Shown here piece after piece: positions 25,381-45,200 of a DNA stretch of 64,000 nt. A model generated the notes under the pieces. That model searched no databases and had not been told where the DNA came from. It worked only from the letters and a program-made list of their open reading frames with translations. Every line of letters begins with the position of its first letter. Position 1 is the first letter of the stretch. Location of the stretch: NCBI RefSeq assembly GCF_033807715.1, contig NC_084590.1, forward strand, positions 39,355,505 to 39,419,504, in the 5' to 3' direction. The DNA comes from Cololabis saira. Lineage: Eukaryota > Chordata > Actinopteri > Beloniformes > Belonidae. A program made the translations under genes and the position numbers.

Positions 25381-28300
25381 AACTTTAAAATAAAGTTTTT
25401 TTTTGAATACAGTAATAATAATAAATAAATAATAAAATAAAATTCATATTCATCCTTTGGTGAGGCAAAAGACACATTGTCCAAGACCTGATTAAACTGA
25501 GATTGCTTGCATTTTTGAGAGGATTGCCTTGTTAGAAAAACATAAATTGAGCATTGTCTCTTAGACTGTGTCCCTGAACAAGATTCTGCAAAACTCCAGG
25601 TGAGGCCGCATCTCAAAAATGGTACATTTTAGAGACATTTGGTCAGTGTATCTGAAGTACAGCCTCCATAACAACCAGTCGTGAAAATATGAATTCCAAC
25701 CAAGCATTTTTTTTTCATAGCACAAAAGCCTCCTACAAGTATGTGTCCATTTAAAAAAGTGACCATCTGCAGTTTTCCACCACAAGTTCAGATGTGTCTG
25801 TATTTATTTGGTGATGAGACCTGCTCCTGGGGTTCAGAGTGGTCATTATCTGGGGGATGCAACGGCTCCAGTGGTCGAGGTCACTTGGTGCACGCTGGAT
25901 GTCCTCACACTCTACCAGAACTAGAGGACAGTAAATGTATAATCATCTCTGACTCCATAGAACTCAGGGTCTACTCAGACTGGCCATTATAGAAGCTTAT
26001 TGTAGTGTCCATCCTGGCTTCATATCCTGCTATTTCAGCACTACAGTCCCAAATAGAACATCTTTCCTGTAGTATTTTCTAAAAGATAACAGATATAGCT
26101 GACAATGGTGAAGACAGGGCTCTTATTGGGATCAAAGTTCACACTGTTACTGCGGCAGAACTGGAGACTTCAATTCTTATTAGTGCCACTGCTTCCTGTT
26201 CTCCTATTGTATTGTCTGAAAGCAATATGTTTCTGATCAATTGATATTAAATTAATGCTAAATCTTTTTTCCCTTTCATTTGGCACCTCAAATGTATCTG
26301 CAGTAAATTAATGTCTTAATAATATCTTTGTGTTCAGTTGTATTTAAGGTACATGGTTAAGGTGCAGTATATTCAGGAAATGTGAACCAAGCAGTCAATC
26401 AAATAGTGGAATGAAAATTAAACGAAGTTATACTTGTTTCATCTGATAAAAAAAAAAATCCCTTAAGCAACTCGTCCTTTCAGCATGTATCATTTTTCTT
26501 CTTTATGTTGGACTGGGTGTAATTTTTATTTCAATCTCGCCTCAGAATCTGTTTGAAGGTGCAATTACAGAAAAGAAAAAAGAACTCACCATGTCATGAA
26601 AAGATAATAACCTGCTACTGCTAAAACAATGTACAGTATGCCTGGAATTATTTGATTTGTATAATCAGACTACAAAGTCTTTTAAATTAAAGACTTAATG
26701 CCCCATTGATGATAAATACATGTTCAACAACTACAGTTAAGCGCTTCTCTAAAATGTAATCAGTGTGTGGACTTAAAGGTCAGCAAAAGTATAAACATGC
26801 GCATGTATTGCTAGAATATGTAAATTGGCAAAGCACATAATTAACGGAAATTTAAGAAAGTGCAGATTCTGTAGAAACGTATCTTCCCTTTATTCCTTTC
26901 CTTCTCTTGAACCCTATTTTAAAGTTTGATGAATTAGTGAAACATTTGCTGAATGGCTCTTTTTGCTCAACTCTCTTTCATGCTATTTTTATTTTTTCAC
27001 CCTCCATATACAGAATAAGTACTCGTTGCCGTTCAACGCTACAAACACCAAATATTTTTTTGCTCTCAGAACTCAAAGTTCTTTAATCTGCTTTTTTTTT
27101 TACATCTTAGACTCATGTTTTCCTTTTTTTTCTTTTTTTTAATGTGTGTAGTAATAATTGCAGTCATTAAATATGTATTTTTGCCCTCTGTTCAAACAGT
27201 CCTCAGAGGCCCTAATCGGAAGTTTATGGATTAACGGTACGGGCTACTTCGGTGTGGAGCCTTCCAAATCTAACAAAAAATTCCAAATCTGTAGAAATTA
27301 GGCCCAAAAACCAATTAAAAAAATGTTTCAGGTACCCAAAAAGTTATGAAATGTAACATATTATTTCTTATCGTGCATTTATTATGCCGTGCCGTGTTAC
27401 TTCGGTTGCACGGCGGAAATAAAGAGCCGACTAAATAAACTGGGTGTTTCCAGGATCCAGGTGAAGGAAATGCTAAATTTCTTATATAAGGCATCATCTG
27501 CTGTCCAAAGTTTTTGTGCCTTCCTGCTCGTCACCTTTTCTTCCCGTTCCCCTCACAGCTTAAGTCTTTCTTTCAGCAAAGCACGCTCTCTCGCTCCGTG
27601 CATTGGCGTCTTCCGCATCCGCATGGAGCTCCCACTGTCACGGCTGATCCGTCTTTATGAGGACATGAGTTTCCCGAGCTTTTATTCCCTACCTGCACTT
27701 GCAAATATGCCTGCATTAAATGTCTATACTGCAGCTTTAGGGACCTGTGGGAAGCCTTTAAAGTGGAAGTCAATAAAAGTTGATAAACACGCGTGAACTA
27801 AAGCTTGTATTTTGAGACTTCGTTCCGATGTTTTGTTATTTCGGGACAGCATTTAACTCAAGCCAAGTGTTTTTTGTTACTCTGAACACAGAAACGGTAT
27901 CTGCTTAAGAAGGAAGGGTGTGCATAACGCTGCTTATCAGATGCATCTTGTTTTCAGGACACATCAACAGAGGAGGACGGACAACAGCCATGCCAGGCAT
28001 TAGAGAAGCAACTGAATCCTTTAGAATCGATCATTTTACAATGAGATATATTATTCACAAGTGGACCGTTGCTCATTTTCCCAGACATGTGAAGACCAAC
28101 CCAACAACTCTCAAGGTTTGAGTTAGTGTCTTAAATGTTATAAATAAGTTTACAAATTTGCATCTAAAAAACAAAACAAAACACGAGACCACAAACCAAG
28201 AGACTCCTGCAACAATGTCCTTTGGACAGATAAGACAAAATTAGAGATTTGTAGTCTTTGTGCATTTCCGATGTGAGACATTGATGATGTAATACAAAAA

Positions 28301-28537
28301 AACAGTGACTTTACGGTTGCTGCTAGAGGCGGTTGTTCAAGCTGTTGAATGAAAGTGCAGATTCATGTTTTCACTGAGGGGCAACATCTGGTTTTCAGAG
28401 CTGACAACATTGTAGAAGTAAAGAAAATGTACTTAAATGACTGTCAGAGATTGCCTCCAACGGCAAGTCAACTCTTGACTCTCGTACAACTGGAAAGGGT
28501 GCATTTCTATGCAGCTCAAGTAAAGTTGCATAAGAAG
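25381..28537. other. Unannotated stretch (3.2 kb)
   Basis: No supported gene. A 135-codon frame at 27389-27796 has no recognisable domain. Its region contains aataaagagccgactaaataaa and ends caataaaagttgataaacacg, so a decayed LTR or other repeat is possible but unproven. Confidence 0.5.
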
Positions 28538-29415
28538 TGTTTCCATTAATCCATTCCACCAGACTTGAACCTTCAACCCTCCTCAGCCTCTTCATCCAGC
28601 GTGTTTCCATTACACTGTGGCACCACAAAAGAACCATTGACAGAATATACATGTATGACATTGCTAAGCATGTGATGACGCTAAGAGGAGAAAAAAGAAG
28701 AACGCAGCAAAATAAAAAAAGAAGAAAAGAAGAAGAAACAACTAAAAATGGAAGGGACAGAGAAGGAAAAACACCCGCTGGATCTCTTCATTGGCGTAAA
28801 TCACCGACAAGGCCTGAAGCTCCTTGTCAGTCCATCTGTCCTTTTTTTCTGTAATCTCCATCTCCATCAAAATGTTTCTGGTCCAGTCGATTCAAATGAG
28901 TTGTGTTCGCATGATTTATGTTCACATGAGAGTGCTTTATAATATCCAATCAGCAGAGGCCCCCTGCCAGGACGTTGCTGTTGCCCAATCTGAGTACTTA
29001 CTCCTGCAGCAAGAATATTTTTTTTGCTCCGTAAAGGTTCCTGAAGGCCTCTTTTTCAGGGGAGATTCCTGCTAACAGAGACACAGGTCAATGATCTGGG
29101 GCCTCATCTATAAAGCTTGCTTGCGCAGAAAAAGCGCCTGAAAGTTGCGGAAGCCGCCATCTACGCAAAGCCTCGGATCTAAAAAGAAAAAACTAACCAA
29201 AAAATCTGCTTATCTTTACGGCAACCGGGACCCTCCCGTAAGAATTTACTTTAGACATGGGGAACTGGCGACGCAGGCTGTGAGGTGGTGAAATGAAGCC
29301 AGATTCATGTCATACTCTTAATAATGTCATCACATATCACAACATATGTCAGACTTATAATAAAATAGCGCTGATCATGTTCCTCTTTGTGTGAAGCTCA
29401 GCGTCAGTCAGGACT

Positions 29416-29442
29416 CTGCTGCTGCTGCTGCTGCTGCTGCTG
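29416..29442. repeat. CTG trinucleotide repeat (9 units)
   Basis: Nine uninterrupted CTG units inside the Harbinger-like element. Confidence 0.95.
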
Positions 29443-29604
29443 CAACCTCCTCTTCATCCACCGCTTTAGGACAGAACAAATGAGGGGCTTCGTAGAGCGT
29501 TTAGGGGCTCCACGGAGCCCCTCATTTCTTCCCTAAAGGGACACAGATTTTTTTATATATATCATGAGTTTTACGCGCGCGTGAAACCTTTAGGTGCGGG
29601 TCTA

Positions 29605-29719
29605 AGCCTAAATTATGGTCTGCGTTAAAACGACGCAGAGCCTACGGCGTAGGGTACGCGGTGACGCGCACCTACGCCGTAGGCTCTGCGTTGGTGACGC
29701 AGAACCATAAATCAGCCCT
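29605..29719. mobile_element. Hairpin MITE (TTATGGT...ACCATAA ends), copy 1
   Basis: This is a near-perfect foldback: agcctaaattatggtctgcg on the left pairs with cgcagaaccataaatcagcc on the right, and acgcagagcctacggcgtag pairs with ctacgccgtaggctctgcgt. It is the same family as 40742-40882. The target duplication is not clear in this copy. Confidence 0.75.
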
Positions 29720-29838
29720 GAGCAGCTCTGAGGGGAGATGGGAGGGAGGAGGGGGAGCGGGGGGTGAAGCGGGGCTGCCGGGCTGTTCTCGCATCGTCTT
29801 CGTACTTTGCAATTAATGGCTGATCCTACCGTTAGTTT

Positions 29839-30027
29839 TTAAACTGTAAAAAGTGGGGGGGACAAAATCATGATTTTGAAAAGACGGGGGGCATGTCCCC
29901 ACTGTTGCGCCGGGGCACTCACGGCGTTCCACGCAGCAACGGCGTGCTGCCACTCGCTGTATTTTATACTATTTATTTTTCTACTTTTACTGTGACCACA
30001 AAATAATGTTGTTTTCCTGTCCTCCAC
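29839..30027 (-). pseudogene. Harbinger Myb-like accessory protein relic
   Basis: The minus-strand frame contains KSRKINSIKYSEWQHAVAAWNAVS. The pattern W...AVAAVNAVS preceded by a basic stretch is what I recall from the Myb/SANT-like protein that Harbinger transposons encode beside their transposase. That protein binds the transposon ends and helps bring the transposase to the nucleus. Only about one helix-turn-helix worth of residues survives in a 62-codon frame, against a usual protein of 150 residues or more. The frame then runs into unrelated sequence. It sits inside the element ending in GGGGCCTCAT, which supports the assignment. Sequence similarity alone is modest. Confidence 0.5.
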
Positions 30028-30424
30028 CTCATCCTCAACATCTCGATCTCAGATCTCAGTGAAATTCAGTGGCACGGTGGCTGGATACTTCTCATTCATC
30101 CTGAAGCCAAACAGGCTGCAGGAAGCCACTGCGCATGCTCAGTAGGCTCATCCATATGCATTTATGGTAAAAAGTGGGCGTGTAGAGGGCGGGATATGAG
30201 GCGGATTCAGCTGCGCAGGCTTCCAGCTGGGCTGTGATTTATAAAGCAAACATTGCGTGCAAGTGTGCTGCACATGGTTTTATTGATCCGGATTTTCTTT
30301 TGCGCCCGCCATTTTCGGCTTTTGGGTGTACGTGCACTTTTAGTATGACTCCTACGCAGTCCATTTTAAATGAGGCCCCAGGTCCCTGAAAAACAACCTG
30401 GAATCCTTCCTAATGGAAACACAC

Positions 30425-38934
<8,510 letters not shown>

Positions 38935-39024
<90 letters not shown>
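38935..39024. repeat. TA microsatellite
   Basis: About 45 TA units, uninterrupted. Confidence 0.97.
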
Positions 39025-39029
<5 letters not shown>

Positions 39030-39879
39030 CTTACAATATGCATCATATCTAGTCCAGCTTTAACAGTAGCTATGTTTGCAGAGGTCTCAAAACATAGTGG
39101 TGTCACAGTTAGAAATTGTGAAATTGATAACATACCTCAATCATGCTTTTTACTCCAAAAAGCCTCTATATTACATGAAATTGTAAAATGTGAAGTGTTT
39201 CTAACCCTAACCATATTTTTTTTTGCACTTAGCAATAACCATTTGCAAGGAACAGCAAAGTAAAAGAGTGAATGGTCTATGGGAAAACGATGGTCTGTAG
39301 TTGTTTTCAAGCCCTGGTTTCTTTCATTAGCTTGGCAGACTAACACCCTACCTCTAAGTAAGCAGTTTTGGCCGAACAAGTTGTGTCAATAACGTAATCA
39401 GAAGTGATAGTGGACATCCTGAGAGATTGTAGTGAGATGCTGAACGTCTATGTCCTTGTGTGGTGAGACGCTGACAGGTTGAATGTTTGCGACATTCCTC
39501 TGCAAGACATCTAACACGGACATCATCACGTACTGAAACATAAGCAGTATCTCTGCGTTCAGAAAGGGGGGGGAAAAAAGTCAGGAAACAGGTTTTGACT
39601 GTGCACTAATGTAGCTATTGCACGATGTGGCATGAGATCAGCTTATAAGGATGCTAATTCTCATTTCTCGATAAGAGCATCCTTGAAGACAGTGGGGCAA
39701 AGGCTTTCTCGATGATTTCTGATAACAGATGACAAAAAAGGGTGTGTTTTTTAATGCTTTTTCATACTACATTGACTTGAAGTGATACAGCTGCCTTGAC
39801 AATAAAAAAAGTATTTTTTTCATGGGAAAACATTTGATCTGAAGAAACTATAAGTGCCAATCAAACAGTCATAGATTCC

Positions 39880-40105
39880 ATCCCCTGTGTCCACAGTCCA
39901 CAGGTGGATGTGTCTTTGGGCAGAACACTTAATCCTGCATTGCCCCTTATACATTCAGCAATGTGAGCATGTGTATATGATAAAGATAAAGAATTGCATT
40001 ATAAATAAAATATTGAGTAGAACAAGAAGTGCAGTATGAGTGCATGTATGAATGTGACCAACAGTTTAGTGCTATGTAAATACTATCCATTTACCATTTA
40101 AATTA
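39880..40105. repeat. Degenerate dispersed repeat (tail with ccatttaccattt)
   Basis: gatgtgtctttgggcagaac followed by acttaatcctgcattgcccc, then gtatgaatgtgacc...gtgctatgtaaatac and ccatttaccattta, match in order a widespread fish repeat (consensus parts: gtgtccttgggcaagacact and gcgctatataaatac). It is diverged and interrupted. Class unassigned. Confidence 0.5.
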
Positions 40106-40741
40106 TGCAACATGGCATAATTTGCAGTTAATGAACCGCTTAACATCCAAAAGAGTAAATGGTTATTTAACTCCAGTGATAATCCTCTCAAAAAGGGGCA
40201 TGTCTTAGGGGGACGTGGTGGGAGGCGGATGTGGTTGGATGTCTCTTCAAGTCATGACTGTGCACGCCACAGGATGGTAAGTTGGACAGCTCCATGACAG
40301 TGGGGCCAAAATTTGCAGGCAAAAATGCAAAATGCAATATGCATCGATTAGTTTTTATTTTGCAATCAAAAAGCATTTAACTTGTGAGTTTAGCAGCATT
40401 TTAGTTGAGAGATGAGTTTTCTTGAACACATGACAGGCTGATCTTTATCTTGTGGTGTTTTCAAAAGACTCTAATAACATTAAATTGGTTTTGAACATTC
40501 ATTTTGAATATAAAGCTCAAGGTAAGAATTTTAAATATATATAATCACAATTATCGCTGTAGGATTCATGAGTCAGCACAGTGTCTTGAAAGAGCTCTGA
40601 CAACATCATCAATGTCATATGGGACGATTTGTTTTATTAAACTGGGAAGATGGGGATGTAATAGCTTTGATTAGGTTGATTCTCATGTGAACACTTTGAG
40701 AGCCCCCCCTCCTCCTCTTTTACTCCTTGTGGTATGCGTTA

Positions 40742-40882
40742 AGGCTGATTTATGGTCCCGCGTTAAATCGACGCAGAGCCTACGGCGTAGGTACGCGGCG
40801 TCGGGCACCGTACCACGCGCGTCGCCGCGAACCCTACGCCGTAGGCTCTGCGTCGATTTAACGCAGAACCATAAACAAGGCT
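40742..40882. mobile_element. Hairpin MITE, copy 2, Harbinger-like
   Basis: Ends are aggctgatttatgg and ccataaacaaggct, flanked by TTA at 40739-40741 and 40883-40885. The arms (cgttaaatcgacgcagagcc...cctacggcgtag and its inverse) pair almost perfectly around a CG-rich loop. A 3-bp TTA/TAA duplication is typical of the PIF/Harbinger superfamily. It lies about 0.9 kb from the candidate first exon. Confidence 0.8.
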
Positions 40883-40885
40883 TTA

Positions 40886-41755
40886 AGTGCACTAGTCGCC
40901 TATAGGGCGGTGGCTGCGGAGGCATGTCCAGGAGCGGGACGGTCTGCGGGGAGAAGATGGGCTCATGTCACGATGGAGACCTGATGCCAGGCTCACGAAA
41001 GCTCATCCGTGTCCCCGGAAAAATCAACTTCCAGGGAGCAAAACTGCGCTCATGTATGAGCACTTCTGGAGAATGAGAGCTCATTGATGCACACGTCTAT
41101 ATGCACACACTTGTGTCCCTTTACACATTTTACACCAAGTGAAACCGGAGATAAAAGCTGCTGCATGGAGGACTTCTCTGAAAAGGGATGATTCTTGACA
41201 TGACTTAAAACGTAGAGTAAGCTGATCGTACTGTATGATCGGTTATAAAAAAAAAAGAAAGGAAAAAAATCCACTCAATGACACCTGACCCAGCAAACAA
41301 GACGCACGCCACCTTATTCCCTGCATCCCTCAGCCTCAGGATGCGCCTCAACCCGACTGGATGAATCGGAAAAAAAACTAACATTTAGATGCAGTCTCAT
41401 GTTTTCAGACTCACTTCGGTGATACCCAACTTGTCTCCGACCCGCACACACACACAAAAAAAAAACTTGTGCAGCCGCATTCTGCTGCTCATCTGCTCCT
41501 GCACAATTCAACTTTCAGGCATTCCAGCACAGCCGAGCTGTGACAGCAGCCAGCAGCCGTGCTGCAAGCCGCAAGCCGCTGCGCAAACACCCCGCATGTT
41601 GAAAAAGGGGGAAAATCAACTCTGTTCGCATCGAGGAAGCAACTTGCACTCACGTGCTGTGCAGTGGTGATAAATGCGCTTAACACTTGGCAGCGGCCGC
41701 CGCGTCCCCGCACACCACGCCCGTCTGTGCACGGCAAAACATCCAGCGCGCTCAC
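40886..41755. other. Start of the presumed first intron; CpG-containing
   Basis: There is no independent gene. CpG-rich segments occur at about 41530-41600 and 41690-41755 (gcggccgccgcgtccccg). Frames on both strands here are shadows. If the exon at 41756-41816 is real, this is the beginning of intron 1 on the minus strand. Confidence 0.5.
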
Positions 41756-41816
41756 CTTTAAAGACGCTTGCACAAAGGCTGCAGAGGACGAAGATCAAGT
41801 GCTGCTGGAGCATCAT
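41756..41816 (-). CDS. Candidate first coding exon: signal peptide, then splice donor
   Basis: On the minus strand, ATG at 41816-41814 in the context gaagaaATGATG (A at -3) opens a short frame encoding MMLQQH followed by the hydrophobic stretch LIFVLCSLCASVF and K. After 61 nt (20 codons plus one base) it meets AAAG|GTGAGC, close to the vertebrate donor consensus. An exon that ends in phase 1 just after a signal peptide is typical of secreted and cell-surface proteins with phase 1-1 modules (Ig, CUB, LDL-A, cadherin). The upstream side is purine-rich 5' UTR-like sequence, with CCAAT and GC boxes near 42187-42230. The protein is not identified and no downstream exon was recognised toward lower coordinates. 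A chance hydrophobic frame is the alternative. Confidence 0.45.
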
Positions 41817-42109
41817 TTCTTCTCTCTTTTTCCTTCACAATTTCACGCCAACACTCCACTCCACGCGTGATTCTTCTCTCTCTTTTTTTCTCCTTCTCTC
41901 TTTTTTCTCTCTCCCCCTCTCAAGATGGGCTTATCCAGCTGAACGGCGCAGTTTTTCTGACTGACCGGAGTTTACATGGATGAACTCTGCCCCTTTTTCT
42001 TTTCTTTTCTTTTTTTGTGTCTCTCTCTCGGAGGAGTCCCTGTGTATTTTTTTTTTTTTTTTTTTGCAGATCAGGGCACAGTGATGACTGGAGAGAAGCA
42101 GGACGGCAG

Positions 42110-42235
42110 AGATGCTCGTCGGCAAAGTGCAGCCCCAGCTTCCCTTTATTGCCTTTCACTTTGACTCGCTGCAGAGAGCAAGAGTCCCGCCCACGCTCTT
42201 TGACTAATGAAGACGCTTCACCAATGGAAAACACC
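42110..42235 (-). promoter_or_regulatory. Candidate promoter for the minus-strand exon
   Basis: Read on the minus strand: ccattggtg (an inverted CCAAT box, about 42220-42228), then gagcgtgggcgggactc (a GC box, about 42185-42201), then gcaataaaggg (possible weak TATA-like, about 42143-42153). Next come about 330 bp of largely purine-rich sequence before the ATG. Spacing and order suit a polymerase II promoter but remain inference. Confidence 0.35.
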
Positions 42236-42240
42236 GAAAA

Positions 42241-45200
42241 ATAGTTCTGATATCTGGTAAACAATTACAATGTGCACGGTTACTTTTTTTTTAAGTCCTT
42301 TTTTTTTTTAAATGCCCATTTACCGGAGGGGCATCGGGAATACGCTGATGAGTTTCTGTGATAGGGCAATTTTTCAAATGTCAGAGCAAAACTAGCACCT
42401 GCGGGAATATGGCAATAGTTTAAATGGCCCTCATAAAATAGCCTATATAATAAGATTATGCATGACCAAAGGTGAAACCTATAAAGTATAAGACATAAGA
42501 ATGAATTCATAAGAATCATCCATAGTCCTAGTTTTCCTTTAGTTTGACTTTCAACAACATGAGAGCAAAAATCTCCACTCCAGCAATTTCATTTTAAAGA
42601 ATATAACCACAGTTATAGTGCAAACAGTCAAATGAACACTTATATGCTGTTGTAAACACCTGCTCCTGGGGTTTAACAGCTGGCAAACAAGCCCAAAGTC
42701 AACACCAGACAACCTAAAATTACCATGACTGCAAAATCTCTGCTCATTATCATTTGCTTACAAAGTACTCCATGTATTTCTGATGCAATAGAAAGGACAG
42801 CATGAGGAAACAAAAGAAAGGACTGCCTATGTTGCACGAAGGGCCAGTTGCTTTTCCAGAGGTTGTGACCCACAGTCTGGGCACGTGAGCGCGGAGGCAC
42901 AAGGGAGGTTAATGGGCTCCTGGACATCCCTCTTCCTCTGAAGGCTCCTGGAGGCACAGAGAAACAAGTGTGACCATCCCTAAAGTGACATGGTGTGTGT
43001 GTGGAGCGGGGTGGGGAGAAGGGGGGGGCTGCTGCGCCTGCCCGGGATCGCTTTCTAAGTCGATCGCAAGGATTTTACACTTGGTTTAACATTCTGCTGG
43101 GCGAATTTGGTTCAATTTTGCACCGTGGCCTTTCCACGCCACTCCCACTTCAAATCAAATTGCTGACCCGGCCAGACCACCTGAGAGAAGATGTGGTGCT
43201 AAAAATATGGGCCAGGCCTTTTATAACATTTGGCTTCTCCTTCAGTCACATTAGACGGCAGTTACACGTCTCCAAAATTCATTATCTAAACAAGCCATCA
43301 GCTGGATCACCCATTTTCACTGCCAAAAAATAAATGAATGCAGTTTTTTTTTTTGTTCTGTTTATTTTTTTGTTTTCAATTATGCTTTTAATCAGTATGG
43401 GTCGAAGAGGAACCTCTTACTTAGATGCGCCCATTCAGGGCTGTACGCTGATGCTGCGTTTTAGCCTTTTAACTTGGAACCATACATGCACATCTCAAAT
43501 CCCAGCAGAGCAATTGATGCCATTCTGAACTGTAAACCTTGAAGGACTGAGTGCTCTTGTGTGACATACATTCTCTTTACAACTCACTTATAATTCGAAG
43601 CAGAACTATACAAAGCCAATTACCATGAGGATGGGGTAAAGAATCAATCCCATGTGTCCCAAGGTCAGTTTCTCGTCATTTCATTAGATCTTTTGAGAGT
43701 ACAATTCTACTCATGCACCTTTTTAACAGCAAGAATTTATTGACCATGTGGTTTCAGCAGAAAAAGCAGGGGATGCTGACACAGATCTGTTATGCAGAGG
43801 AGTACTTTCCCCCTTCGCGTTTATCTCTGGAGCATTATATTGCATCCCATTCTGTTCTTTGTATCATTTAAAATCCCCAGTTGCGCGCAATGCCATCTTT
43901 AACAAGGTCACTAGATGCACTTGAGAATCCCAACTACCTGTTATGACACCGCACAACATAAAAAAAGAAAAAAAACACAACCTTTATGTTATTTCAAGTT
44001 CATGCCCGCAAAGTGCAAAGAGGAAGTCGAGACAAATGCAAAGACCAAAGTCAAGGGGGAAATGACTTTCATGAATATGCAGCAAGTCATCACTGATACC
44101 ATTTAATCCTCCTCGATGATCAAAAAGCAGCAATCCCAGACGCACACTTTGCTCAGTGACGTGAATCACGACAAACAGAACGTGAATCACGGGATACGGA
44201 CGCAGACTAATCCTGTTTGGCATTTCAGCAATCATACGACCCCGTACAACCAAATTCAGATTAAAATGTTAACTTTTGGGTGGAATTTTAAAAGCATAAT
44301 TTTATGATCCGGTGTGTCGGGCACATACTTTTCCCTTGTCAGTGTTCCTCTGGGAAATAACAGCTGCTCTCTCAAGCTTTGTAAAGTCTGAAATTGAACA
44401 GTGTGCTGAATGTTATGTTATGCACCCAGCGCCCCCCCTTGCGTCCACACACACACACGCACACACAGACACACACATACAGTACGTACACACACACACG
44501 CACATACCTCCAGGAGCAATATTTGTTATTGATGGCGAGTGGGAACACAATTCCATCTGTTTATGGCCTTATTCATGGGACACTGCAAGTCAGCACTCTA
44601 TGAAAATGCCTTTATATGTGGTTAAATTTGACATAATCACTCAAAAATCTTGTCCGGAGATGAATACCTTGTAGTCATTACTGTTTACCAATAAAAGTGT
44701 AAATATGAATGTGTCTTATTTCATCAGCTGTCTGCCCAAACAAATGGTGTCTTGCCAAAAACAGTGAACTGAACTGAGTGAACCAACGCGATGCAGCTTT
44801 GTGTACGACACACAAAGATATGAAGAGAATCTTTATAAAAATAGATAAATAGATGTCTTTATTAATTCTTTTGGAAGGCGCCCTTAGGGAAACTGAAAAA
44901 AATCTGCCAGCTTCGTAAAAAAGATTTTATACTAATAAAACACAGTCTAACTCCAATTTTGAAACATTATTCTAGTCCGTTTGCAGTTATGATGAGGAAC
45001 CGTGGCATCTGGGAAGTTGTTTACATGTGCAAGCAGATGATTGGGTTCACTAAACCCCAAAATAACTAGTCGGGGTGAAGGGAAGGATGTTTAAATCCAT
45101 TTCTGTAGCAAGAGTAAATAGAAGAGCAAGAGTAAAGGTGGAGGAAGTGTAGTGTTGGTGGTTGTTACATACAACAAACAAAATATAAGTTAAGAAAAAA

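Larger units (their letters stand above)
29096..30381. mobile_element. Harbinger-like element, decayed
   Basis: Ends are ctggggcctcat (29096-29107) and atgaggccccag (30370-30381), the GGGGCCTCATTTATAAA-type terminus I associate with fish Harbinger elements. A ttataaagc motif lies near each end. It contains a minus-strand Myb-like relic (29839-30027), a CTG repeat (29416-29442) and a nested hairpin MITE (29605-29719). The word caggtc occurs beside both ends (29084-29089 and 30379-30384), but a clean 3-bp duplication is not visible, so the exact boundaries are uncertain. Confidence 0.6.
28538..30424. mobile_element. Possible outer element with GTGTTTCCATTA ends
   Basis: gtgtttccatta at about 28540 is matched by its inverse taatggaaacac at about 30411-30422. 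The sequence just outside the Harbinger-like insertion (gagacacaggtc on the left, aggtccctgaaaaacaac on the right) reads as one interrupted phrase. No target duplication was found. The evidence is only a 12-bp inverted pair. Confidence 0.35.

Noticed and set aside
27389..27796. 135-codon plus-strand frame in a region with poly(A)-like signals
   Set aside because: The composition and lack of motifs do not support a protein. It may be part of a decayed LTR, but no TG...CA ends with a 5-bp duplication were found.
39647..39684. Short hairpin aaggatgct...agcatcctt
   Set aside because: A 9-bp stem with a 20-nt loop is expected by chance in 64 kb and is too short for a microRNA precursor.
42661..42957. 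Minus-strand frame ending in a hydrophobic, signal-like stretch
   Set aside because: The hydrophobic stretch runs straight into a stop codon with no splice donor, so it does not form a plausible first exon.
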